Positions 1 through 11,900 of a stretch of DNA of 64,000 nucleotides are shown here, piece after piece. Within the stretch, counting starts at the first letter, position 1; the number at the start of each line of letters is the position of its first letter. The DNA comes from Sinotaia quadrata (lineage: Eukaryota > Mollusca > Gastropoda > Architaenioglossa > Viviparidae): the NCBI GenBank assembly GCA_028829895.1, contig CM054182.1, positions 64,386,879-64,450,878 on the forward strand, in the 5' to 3' direction. The notes beneath the pieces are model-generated. The model saw only the letters and a program-made list of their open reading frames with translations, was not told the origin of the DNA and did not search any database. The position numbers and the translations under genes were made by a program.

Positions 1-1880
1 TAGAAATATTACATCTTTGCCATCTATATATATAGTTTTCCAGTTCTATCTAAAGCATCTTTGACTTTTGAGCAAATGGGATTCTTTTTTCACATGGCCA
101 GCTTTATCCTTGAGCACATGGGAGACTTTGGGAGCAATGCTAAAGCATCTTTGAACTTCGAGCATGTGAGAGTTTTTTTTTTTCTCATGGCCAGCATTGT
201 CACGTTCAAAGTACTCATTAAAAAAAAACAGTATGACTTAACAATCAAACACATAGGAGTTCTTTTGAGCCAGATGGCCAGCATTATGTTGAGTTCATGG
301 AAATGGGAAGGGAGGGAAGGAGAAAGGAAGTTTGGGAGGGAGGGAGAAAGGAAGTTTTCATAAGGCCAACTTTATGTTGTACTGTTGCTCATGAAATAGT
401 GACAACATCAAAGTACTCATAAAAAAAACAACGGTCAAGGTCATAAGCTAAATTATGCTCAAATTTTCACTCGCAATATGACTTATAATCAAGTCTTTCA
501 ATAAACAAATTCATTTATGTTCCTAGCAAATGCATTCATTTTAATTTCTCACCCATCATATGACTGGTGACAAATACTGTAGTTCTGAATAAAGTTTCAT
601 GTAACTGGAACGAAACTCATGATTACCTAAGGTACAAATATATCAACTAAGATACATATCTCATAATTATTATATATCCAGTCAGAATGTTTTTTAAATT
701 AGACATTTTGAAATTATATTTGCAAGTTTACATTTCAAATATGCATGGTTTAATTCTGGTGAAAGAACAATTAACATCTTAATTCTGATTGCCTGGCAAG
801 TGATTTATGTGAATATAAGTATATCTAGTACGATTTGCACTGTTAAGAATTTTTTTTAAAGTGTCTATATAAAATAAATGATTAAGCAATTAATAATAAA
901 AGGGTGTACAATAATATCAGATAACTACAGTTTAAAACAGTTTGACTTTTAAAAAATCTTTCTGAAACAAAACTACATTTACAAGACACAAATTCATAAA
1001 ACATTAGATTAAATAAATTAGATTTCCCAGTTCTTTGAAAATGGATCTGAAAGACAACAGATACCATGTGGACAATATCATTAATAACATAAACCAGTGA
1101 TTAAAAAAAAAAAGACTAACTTTTGTTACATCCAGAATTCAATTACTTATCAAGTATCCTAAATAAAATAAATATTTGTGAGTCATATAAGTGAGTCAAT
1201 AATTATCCACAATGTAGCCTGTGCTTCTTTTCAGTTGGCTGCACTGCTTGTTCTGTGTGTATGCTTAGTTTTGATATCCGTCATCACTACGGTGGAAGTT
1301 TTACCATGATTGGTCAGTTCCTGTGATGATGACATGCCCTAAATTCACCAAAGAAAGGCAGTGAGCAGTGAGCCATTTATTTTGGGCTGAGGGTGCAACA
1401 GGGGCTAAAATTAATCAAAAGCTTTCAATGCAGTATGGGAACAGGTGCAGAATGCCCACGTCCACTGCAGAGGACAACTTTGAAGAAGTCCATCCAGTGC
1501 TCTGGCAAAAAGAAGGGTGACTATTGATGAAGTGGCCAACATATGCAAATGAAATTATATGAAATCACTCACAATAAAGTCTGCGTAAGATAGATCTCAA
1601 AACCTTAGAGGTCATCAAGAAGTGAGTGAATTGTGGGAATTGTGGCTCATCTCTCAGCAAGAAATATTGTTTTCTTGTAGACTTAAAGAAGTCAATGTTG
1701 GACCAAGTGCAAAAAAAAGCAAGGGTACTATGCTGTTCTTATGATGTATTAAACTGTATAATATCACTACAGACAATTAGTGGCTCACCTTAATAAACAA
1801 TAATACACAATACATGTAACACATAAAATCAAAATTATATTAATCAACAATTAATTAAAAAATTAATCAACAGTATATAC
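1..1880 (-). other. Intron 14 (part): degenerate repeats, purine tract, mariner relic
   Basis: No ORD exon is recognisable. 55-420 holds a degenerate repeat of roughly 100 bp (CATGGCCAGC-TT and GAGCA-ATG-GA cores). 296-358 is a purine tract of GGGAGGGA/GAAAGGAAG. The mariner relic is listed separately. The rest is AT-rich. Confidence 0.6.
1345..1745 (+). pseudogene. Relic of a mariner-type transposase (HTH region)
   Basis: Across frame changes, plus-strand readings give WAEGATGAKINQKLSMQYG, then MPTSTAEDNFEEV, then AKRRVTIDEVANICK, then EITHNKVCVR. These follow the order of the mariner-type DNA-binding region seen in SETMAR/GVQW-like proteins (WAEG...QYG, GRPST-EN-E-V, RR-TIDEVA). Stops and frameshifts show it is dead. 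The catalytic DDD part is absent or unrecognisable beyond about 1745. Moderate confidence because the match rests on remembered family patterns. Confidence 0.5.
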
Positions 1881-2056
1881 CTGAAGCATGCTCAAAGGTT
1901 CATTGAGTGTGACAGGCATGGAAATCTTTGTCAAGTCCTTGCCAATGTTTCTGTACAAGAGATTCCAAAGACTGACATCTGGGGAGTCAGGTCTGGGGAC
2001 TGGTAGTTTTGTACGCCGACCAGTAGCACACATAAGTTGTGTAGGATCATCAGTCA
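1881..2056 (-). CDS. OSBPL3/6/7: ORP exon 14 (residues 537-595): start of ORD
   Basis: 176 nt, acceptor TTTCTGAACAG, donor GTATAT. It encodes [12 protein letters not shown], then [25 protein letters not shown] and MLQ. This is the N-terminal lid and first helix region of the OSBP-related domain, conserved from yeast Osh proteins onward. It ends in phase 0, so the remaining ORD exons lie left of the window. Confidence 0.96.
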
Positions 2057-5000
2057 CTGTTCAGAAAATACAAACAGACAAGTATGAGTCAGCATTTCTG
2101 GATAAGGCAGCTGAAGGATCTGGCTGAAGCATCTCGAATGCATTTTTGTTAGTTTATTGGGGTTTTCATTGATTAAAACATACAAATTGACTTGATGCTA
2201 ATGCATTAAAACCCAAAGTTCTAAGATCATAATGCTAAATCAAATCTAAACTAAGTAGCAAATATGACTATTTTATTTCTTGATTATTATTCCTCAATTA
2301 TTGAAATGCAGAGAATCATTAGATTATTAGTATCAAAGGATTGCTGAAATATATAATCAAATGATTCTAATGGCAATTTTTCTAGGGGAAAAAAGTAGCT
2401 ACACTATGGACCTGGCTCTCCAAAAATCAGTTTTATGATTTATATATAAAGGGCAGTTTTTCTAGGGGAAAAAAGTAGCTACACTATGGATCTGGCCCTC
2501 CAAAAATCAATTTTAAGATTTATATATACAGGGCAGTTTTTCTAGGGTAAAAATGTAGTTACACTATGGATCTGGCCCTCCAAAAATCAATTTGTGAGAG
2601 GTGGACTATTTTATATTTTGAGAAAAGAACATTTAAAAATAATTTTATTCACTAGAAAGTTAAAACAAAAGTATAAGGTTACTAAATTATATTTTTAATT
2701 TAACAATATCATGTTTGTATAAATTTTAAACAAATTCCAAATCTGAGTAACACCTTCAAAAAGTGGATATATGATATATCCTCGCAGACCTCCATGAAAA
2801 AACAGCCCATTATAATATGTAACTCAGACTTGTAAAATGAAAAGTGCAAAACTTAATTTTAAAAATAATTAAGTAAATATACTGTCATCATGAATAATGC
2901 TTAACAAATGTGTATACTACATAAATAGAAGTGCATATATTTTATAAAATGAACTTACTTTAAATCAAAACATTTAACAAAATTTTGTCCAGCATTAAAC
3001 TCAGAAATCTCAATCTGAAACTTAAACTTCATTTTCACTCAGAATATAGCTGAGCAGGTAAAACACTTTTTAAAAAAAAAAGCAAATATAATAAAATAAT
3101 TTTGCTTATTATATTCTTTTAAATGAATAAAATATTGAACACTAAAAATTAGGCATCAATCATGGCAGTACCAACATAACATTATCAATAATGACTCAAG
3201 GTTATGATTAAAATCTCTCCAACTAAACTAAAATTACTAATGATTACTAGAGGAGGAAAGAACAGTGGCCAAATGATGAGGAGAGAAAATAAATCAGCAA
3301 TCAAAGTAAGTACTGCAGTTCTACCATTCCTTCTTTCAAGTGATGCTCTATAGTCAACAGTTTTTGAGCCTATGTTTTGTGGTATGAGACATTCCCCATG
3401 TTTTATGGTATGAGACATTCCCCATATTTTGTGGTATAAGATGCTCCCAATGTTTTGTGGTACAAGACATTCCTATATTTTGTGGTATGAGATGTTACCC
3501 ATATTTTGTGGCATGGGACATTCCCCATGTTTTGTGGTACGAAACACTCCTCACATTTTGTGGTACAAGACATTCCCCATGTTTTGTGGTATGAGATGTT
3601 TAGACTGCCCAAGTTCACACTCGTGCTACTCCTGATGTTCAAACAGTTGCCAGAAACAATGGAATGTGCACACAAACTGTACCATCTGACAAGCCCCACC
3701 CTCCTTGCAAACAACTACAAACAAGAGACAAGGGGTACAGTTTTAACCAGCACATTTAATATTCTAGTTTACTACTATTATTCTAGTTTATTACTATGTT
3801 TAAAATATAAACATGACAGTTATTATGGTACTGTTTTGACTTGTTTATGAATAAAATAAATATTCTGTTATTTTAAAAACCCCAAATTAATACTTACGGT
3901 CACCACTTGCCCCTGCATCATTTCCTTCTTCAGAAATATCACTGGACACTTCATCGTCTGAAGGCTGCACAAAAACGGCTGCTTATTTTAACAGAAATTT
4001 GCATGATCTTATGAACATTTTGCCTTATTATCAGTCAGTCAAGGGTAGCAAAAATTTATTAAAAAATAGAAATATGTTGTTTTTCAAAGTTCAAGGTCCT
4101 TTTCTTCAATATGTTAGTCTGGAGTCAATCTAACTGTGGAAATAGCATTGCATCTGGAACACACATCATAGCATTGCATCTGGAACACACATCTGTCCAC
4201 ATGAAATCATACACCTTCAAATAGTTTATAAACAATCTTTAAAGATCAGGTTTTTTTCCTTTCCTACAAAAAAATCTTCCAAAGCCATGAATCAATTTGA
4301 ATTTGTTTTCATTAATGCTACAAAATCTGGTGTAATTAAATCTTTAGTAAAATGTTTTGTTGCTCAGAGTTGAAGCTTCATAAAAATGCAGTGCTCTTAG
4401 AAACCAGACCACTGGACCATGTAAGAGAATCAATAGCAAGTGAGTGTTGTTTGTGTGCTGAAAAATGGAAAGGCATTTTCAATAGAGATTTGCAGGAACA
4501 ATTATCTGGCTATCAATTACTTAGCATTCTGATTTAAATTATTTAGTCTACCATCTCTGTCTGATTTATCATTCAGACACTTGAATAAACTTCTGTGTTG
4601 TTCCACAGCTAAAGATGCCATGACAAACTGTGCGATTTATCAAACAGACTCACTGAAACTAGTGAAAGCAAAAATGTACTATTCATCAACAAATATTTGT
4701 ACAAATCCTGAAAAGGAAGGGAGGGAGAGAGGAAAAGGGGAGAGGGAGGTAGGCAAGCAGGCAGGAATGAAGGGATGAAAAGTGAAGCTAAGAAAAAGGG
4801 TGAAACATTCATGTTAACAGCAAACGTTGCCATGATGTCAGGCACAAGCCACTGTGTTTATGCCATCACTGTTAAGGTAGTAGCATTTTTTGACAAACAG
4901 GATCAGGAGAAAAGCACTGAACAAGTTAAAGCAAACAGATTATAACAAAGAGGCTTGGTACCTTTCACAATGCCTGTACTAAGCCTTTCAGGCATACTCT

Positions 5001-5931
5001 AATGGTGGTACATAACTTGGACAGATACTGTTAATTTAGTGTTCTCGTGCATTCTACCATGTGACTTATTAATCTTCTGTCAACTTATCTGGCAGGCAGG
5101 AGAAAGTGAGTTGGGGAGACGAAAGAGATTACATATATAGTCACAGTGCTCTTCAATCACATTTAGAGCTTACATATGTAGTCACAGTGAAAGCATACTA
5201 CTCAATCACATTTAGAGCTTACATATGTAGTCACAGTGAAAGCATACTATTCAATCACATTTAGAGCTTACATATGTAGTCATAGTGAAAACATATTCTT
5301 CAATCACATTTAGAGCTTGCATATGTAGTCTCAGTGAAAGATAATCTTCAATCACATTTAGGTGGGAAAAGGTTCATAATTATTTTAAAATTTTAATTTT
5401 ATTGGTAATTCACCCAAACATATAACAATATAAACCACAAGTGTGCCAAGGTTATATATATTTATATATAAATTAAAACATCTTCATGAAATGAACACAC
5501 AGAAATTCCAATGATCATGATGAAATGAGCACAAGGAAATGCCAAGGGTCATGATGAAATGAACACAAGGAAATATCAATATTCATGATGAAATGAACAT
5601 AAGGGAAATGTCAATGATGATGAAAAACTGAACACAAGGTACTGCCAATGATCATGATGAAATGAACACAAAGAAATGTACACAGCTTTAACGCATGCAT
5701 GTGCAACAGTATACAGCTTTAATACATGCATGTGCAACAGTATACAGCTTTAATACATGCATGTGCAACAGTATACAGCTTTAAATGTAAATACAGCAGT
5801 TACTTAACTTATGGGGAGTGCTTCCAGCCTAGGCCGATTTTACTCTCATGTACAACAGTCCACATATTTAACACATGCATGTGCAAGAGTACACAGATTT
5901 AATATGTGCATGCACAACACTACACAGCTTT

Positions 5932-5972
<41 letters not shown>

Positions 5973-8900
5973 TCACAGTACACAGATTTTAAAATGTCAT
6001 GTGCAACAGCAACTAGCTTTAGAATAAGGTTACAACACGTTGTATTTAAAATCTGAGTTGGTCACAGCATCCACTTTTCACATTTAAAATATGTGTGGGT
6101 CACAGCACTTTTCACATTTAAAATTTGTGTTGGTCACAGCACTTTTCACATTTAAAATCTGTGGGTCACAGCACTTTTCACATTTAAAATCTGTGTGGGT
6201 CACAGCACTTTTCACATTTAAAATCTGTGTGGTTCACAGCACTTTTCACATTTAAAATCTGTGTGGTGTCACAAGTCTGATAAAAATGTCCAACCTGATG
6301 ACCCACATTGCCTTGTTTACTTCAAATTCGAATATTTGAAACCCTTGGCCCTTTGTTCAAAGCTTCCTTTTTCTAGGTGCTTCTAGAACAGGTCAAGATG
6401 TTATGTAACTTTAGGACCATTGTCCAGTTCTCGAACCAACCACATGCTTTGCGAACAGTCACGTGATACGCAATATACCTTTCTATATATGTACCCACAC
6501 GCTTCCGCTCCCTCACTTCGAGCGCATTTTAGCTAATTCCATCAGCTTACTCGGGTCGTGAGAGGCAGCCGGCGCCATAGAGAATCAAGGTACCCTTCGA
6601 CTTCTCTCAAAGGTATCATTTTATTTAATAGTATTTGCCTATGTATTGTTTAAGTATGTATTTGTGCTATGTATTATATGATTTCCATATACACTTGAGC
6701 ATGGTTCAGAGAAATAGCTGAAAACCTATATGTTACGGAATATAAATTTATTGTAACCATTTTTCCATTTCTGTACTTTAATTTATATTGTTTTAATTCA
6801 CTAAGAGCCAGAATGCTGCGCTCGATATGAATTCTTCATGTAATTCAATTATTGCGTGTAATTTAAATTGTAAATTGTGAAGCGCTCTGTCGGCTTGAAT
6901 TACCCCTTGTATGAACATTAATTTAACGTTGTATCTATTTTATTGCTTCATACGTCATGACTGTTAAATGGAACACATGTGAGACGATTATATTTTTCTA
7001 AAATCTAATTGTAAGCGACGCGAAGTCGAAACTCTTTGTTCAGCGCATTTAATTGAGCCATGCCTAAGTAGGGCCTGTTAGGTTGAGAATTATATCCAAA
7101 CACGTTGCATCCACAGGTCGGCTCATGGTTCATGTTTCACCATGCCTCACCTGCATTAGCTTATTGGTATAAGCGTGTCGAAATCCACTCTGAGGGCCAT
7201 GCTGCAAAAATTCCAGTTCCTAGCCACTAACAAAGGGGGACTGAGGGAACGAACCGGCATGACTGAGTGTTGAGACCAAGGATACAAGAATAGAGCTAAG
7301 TGCAAAATCAAGTGTACAGATCTCAAGGGAACACTTTTCTGGCAATTTAGATTGACAAAAATCAGGCATAGGCGCGTAAAGACAGAGTGAAGACTATTCG
7401 CGTTGCATTCGATTTATTGTTAATTTGTTAAACTTTATTAAATCTTATTTTCTTTGTTAATACCTCTTAGTAGTTGATTTCTATGCACAATAGACCAATT
7501 AGATTAATTCTTAGATTTGAATGGGGGCGGATGAGCAGAAAGATTGATGACGAGTGCATATTAATTTAGAGGGATTTAACTGTTTTCAAATCTAGCTAAA
7601 AGTTCGCAGTTTATTAGTCTGTAAATTTGTCGTCTGAACTACAAGACGCACTTTTAATTAGTCAGATAATAAATTGAGCAACCAGTCTGCGTAGAATATG
7701 AGAGGAAGAATTAATTATATTTAAAGTCTTTTAATTATTCTAAGCAGGGTCTTTAAATAAATACTGGAAACGTAACAAGTGTGGGTCGTCGCGGGATTGA
7801 TATGTATTAAATTGTAAATTGTAACATTTTTATACATAGGGCGTATCATAACCAAGAAACGAACGAACGAAAAGAAATTGCCAATTGTTCTTTTGATTTT
7901 TGTATCACTGATTTTCTTTGCTTTTGTTGTGACATGTGCATGTATTCTTTTGCAGAGTAGCGTGCATGTTAGTTAATGTTGATATATTTAAGCGTAGTTA
8001 AATATGTCATGTTAGCTATTGAATGATTTATTTAGTATTGTGTTACTGAGTACTTCATTGTGAGGAGTCGAAGGTTATACCGCCAGCTAGGAGAGTTATC
8101 GGTAGTAACAGACTTCGGACTATTATATTTAGGGTGCTAGATATAATGTGTAATGTTGTATGGTAGGAGCCGTGACATTACGAAAGTCTTGGAACAGCGG
8201 ACACTGTGACAAGCAGGTGAAACGTGTAAGAGTTAACGCGTAATTTATTTCGGAAGGTGTTCTGAGTAAATTAAATAATTTTTGTAAGGTCGTAGCCTAA
8301 AAGTTATTTTCGGGATAAGCGGAGTTATCGCCGACGGTTAAAACACACAATTCACGAGATACATTCTTATTGTAGCCAGAGCGCTAAGACAGTAAAATGG
8401 ATCTAGAGCAGATTGAAAACCTGAAAAAGAAGGGTTCCTTAATAGGATACCAGGGTGACGAACTGACTAGCTACATTAAAACTGAGCTAGAGAAAGCGGA
8501 AAAAGCGGAAAAAGAGAGACAAGAGATAGAAAGGGAAGAACGGTTAGCTGCCCGCGAAGCAAAAAAATTAGAGGCTGAAAGACTAGCCGACATCGAAACA
8601 AAACGTATCGCAGCGGACACAGAAGCCAAACGCATCGCCGCAGACGCGGAAATAAAACGGTTAGAATGGGAAGTAAAGAAACTAGAAGTTACCAATCCAA
8701 ACCGTGATCGCAGAAGCAGTGGTGATTCGCGTTCTAGCGATGGAAATAATCACAGTAGAATTGAAAACATCATTCCAAAGATAAATATGGTCCCATTTGA
8801 TGAGAACAAAGATCAAATAGACGCGTATTTAAAAACGTTTGAAAAGTTAGCCAGAGCAACGAACATTCCAGCGGAACATTGGGCGATAAATTTATCGGGG

Positions 8901-11900
8901 TTATTGCAGGGCAGTGCGAAAAACGAGTTCAATAAGCTTAGCGATTCTGAGTCAGATAATTACGACACAGTCAAGGCCGCATTATTGAAACGTTACAAAC
9001 TCACAGCCGACACATACCGACGTAAGTTTAAACAGGCCACTAAAGCCAGTTCAGAGACGCACGCACAGTACATACGACGCGTAGCTGACTTGTTCCAAAG
9101 ATGGATAGATCTAGCCGAAACTCCACAGACGTACGCAGGTCTTAGGGATGAAATGGTAAAAGACCATATTCTCGGGTCATACAAATCAGATCTACTGATT
9201 CACTTAGCAATAAGGGAAAAATCTACGCTAGAGGAGATAGGCAACGCCGCCGATCGCTTTGATGACGCACATTCTCAATTCTCGAACGCACACGCGAACA
9301 ACAAGTCTCGACCGAACGAACCGCAGACTCGAAAGGATAAGAAAAATGACGGGAAGGCACCTAATGAGCGTGATGATAAAACATCTAAACCCGACACTAA
9401 AAACAAGTCCGACAAACAGAAAGATAAAAAGAATCTTGCATGTTACACTTGTGGTGATAGTGGCCATTTTTCACGAACATGTCCTGAAAAGAAAACAGCT
9501 AAAGTTTACGCAGTAGAAAGTCATACACCTAAAACAGAAAAGTCGAATCGAACACCAGTACAGGCAAACGGTCACGACACAATCGCTTTGCTTGATACAG
9601 GGTGTGAGCTAGACGCTATTGTAAATGCATCATTAGTTAACCGTACCGACTACACAGGGGAGACAATCTCTGTCACCTTTGCAAACGGCGAACAAGACAT
9701 TTTACCAGTAGCTGAAGTCTCGATTGTTTCAGACTTTGTAGAAGGAACAGTCAAAGCGGCAGTTATGGAAAACTCACCGCATGACGTGATCCTTGGTTGC
9801 AAGTATGTTTTGCCGTGCAAAAAACAAACTTCAACCGAACCACCACTGGTTAACGCTGTAACCAGAGCAGCGAGTAGTAAAGACAAATCTGTAACTGCAC
9901 CGATGTCTGCCGCACCAGCCGTAGATAAAGCAACAGTTAGCGAGATTAAAATATTACAAGCTGAGGACGAAACACTAGACAAGTTACGCAGACAAGCTGT
10001 ACCTGTTAGTGACGTCAACACTGACGATTCGAATAAGAAAGCGTGCATTATTCTGAAAAAGGGTTTATTGTACCGCTATTCGAAAGTGGGAGACGAATTT
10101 CGGAAACAATTAGTCGTTCCACAAACCAAACGAAATGACGTATTACGATTAGGTCATGAGAGTCTTTTTGGTGCACACATGGGTGTACAAAAAACAACTA
10201 GTCGTATTACAAGTGAGTTTTATTGGCCGGACATCACTGCCGATATCCGTAGATTCGTGTTAAGTTGCGACACATGCCAGAGAACACAGTCTAAAAATTC
10301 AATCAGACCCGCACCGTTAGGAGAGCCTGAACTGATCAGTGAACCCTACAAGCGCGTAGCATTGGATTTGATTGGGCCTATAATACCCACATCAACGAGA
10401 GGTAATCGATACGTGCTGACCACTATTGATTACGCAACAAGATTCGCCGACGCAGTACCATTGAAAAATATTGATACTGAAACTGTCGCCGAAGCCCTTT
10501 TCGGTCTTTGGAGTCGTGTTGGAATTCCTACGGAAATTTTGACAGATCAGGGGAGTCAATTCATAGGCAACGTAATGAAGGAAGTAAATCGTTTACTTTC
10601 CATCAAACATCTTACTTGCACACCATACCACCCCCAGGCAAATGGTCTGATTGAAAAATACAATGGGACATTAAAAACAGCACTTAAAAAGCTCGCCACA
10701 GATAAACCGAAAGACTGGGACAGATACATCCCTGCCCTACTATTTGCATATAGGGAGGTGCCACAATCTTCCACCGGGTTTTCACCATTTGAGCTACTTT
10801 ACGGACGTACTGTACGCGGACCGATGATGATTTTGAAGGCACTTTGGACTGATGAAAAGACAGATGACGAAGTTAAGACAACTTATACATACGTCACTGA
10901 CTTAAGAAACCGTCTTGAAACTATAGGCAAGATAGCACGGGAAAACTTGACGATAGCTCAGTCTAGACAGGCAGAATATTACAATAAGCACACCAAACCT
11001 AGAGAATTTGAAGTTAATGACAAAGTGTTACTGTTGCTTCCTGAAGCACATAACAAACTTCAGATGAAATGGAAGGGGCCCTTTGTAGTTACCGCCAAGC
11101 TAGGGGGACTGAACTATAAGGTGCAGACAGGAAAGAGAGAGAAAATCTTTCATGTTAACCTACTCAAAAAGTACATAAGCCGTGAGGATCAAACCACTCA
11201 AGCTGATTTTGTCGTAGCGACGATAGTTACAGAAGACGAGGGGGAGACTGATTGCGTCACTGGTACTTTACCCAACTGTCCTTTACAGACAGAGGAGACT
11301 GTTAAAGACGTTAAGGTGAATGAAGCCTTGACAGAAAGACAGAAAAAAGAAGTGAATGAATTGCTTAATGAGTTCTCATCTACTCTGACAGACAAACCAG
11401 GGTTGACAGACTTAATAGAATTTTCACTGAAGCTGACTGACAACAAACCGATACGTTTGAAGCCGTATCCGTTGCCACACGCTAAGATAGATGACGTTAG
11501 ACGTGAGATTAAGACTATGCTAGATCTAGGGGTCATAGAGAAGACTGACAGTGCCTACGGATCACCCATCGTGTTGATTAAAAAACGTGATAACTCGTTC
11601 CGTTTTTGCGTAGACTACCGCAAACTCAATCAAGTGACAGAGTTTTGTGCCGAACCTCTCCCTGATCCAGATCTCATCTTCACTAAGCTAGCTAATGCTC
11701 ATTACTATACCAAAATAGATTTGTCACGCGGTTTTTGGCAAATCAAGGTCAAGGACACTGATCGACACATACTAGCTTTCACTACACCAGTAGGAAACTA
11801 CACATGGAAAGTTATGCCTTTCGGAGTTTCAAACGCTCCAAGCATTTTTTCTAAAATGATGCGGTCATTGTTAGAACCACTGTACGGACGTGGAGTTGAG

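Larger units (their letters stand above)
2057..3897 (-). other. Intron 13
   Basis: AT-rich intron with two tandem arrays (2371-2595 and 3369-3600, listed). Nothing else recognised. Confidence 0.7.
3965..6266 (-). other. Intron 12, part left of the retrotransposon
   Basis: A run of different tandem repeats packed between 4.1 and 6.27 kb (listed). 4711-4790 is a GGGA/GGAAGG purine tract. Remainder AT-rich with no coding signal. Confidence 0.7.

Noticed and set aside
1..1880. Search for the next ORD exons on the minus strand
   Set aside because: No reading with ORD blocks such as SELLDKA or EQVSHHPP and proper splice borders was found; the ORD continues left of the window.
2079..2127. Plus-strand reading [15 protein letters not shown] beside exon 14 resembles the next ORD block of ORPs (YSELLDKA)
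   Set aside because: It lies on the opposite strand and on the wrong (intron 13) side of exon 14, and only about seven residues agree. Without flanking similarity it is best treated as chance, though an inverted partial exon duplication cannot be excluded by eye.
6267..7777. Window-scale 1.5-kb direct repeat considered as a segmental duplication or assembly duplication
   Set aside because: TGT/ACA ends, the target duplication, the polypurine tract and an internal gag-pol identify the pair as LTRs.
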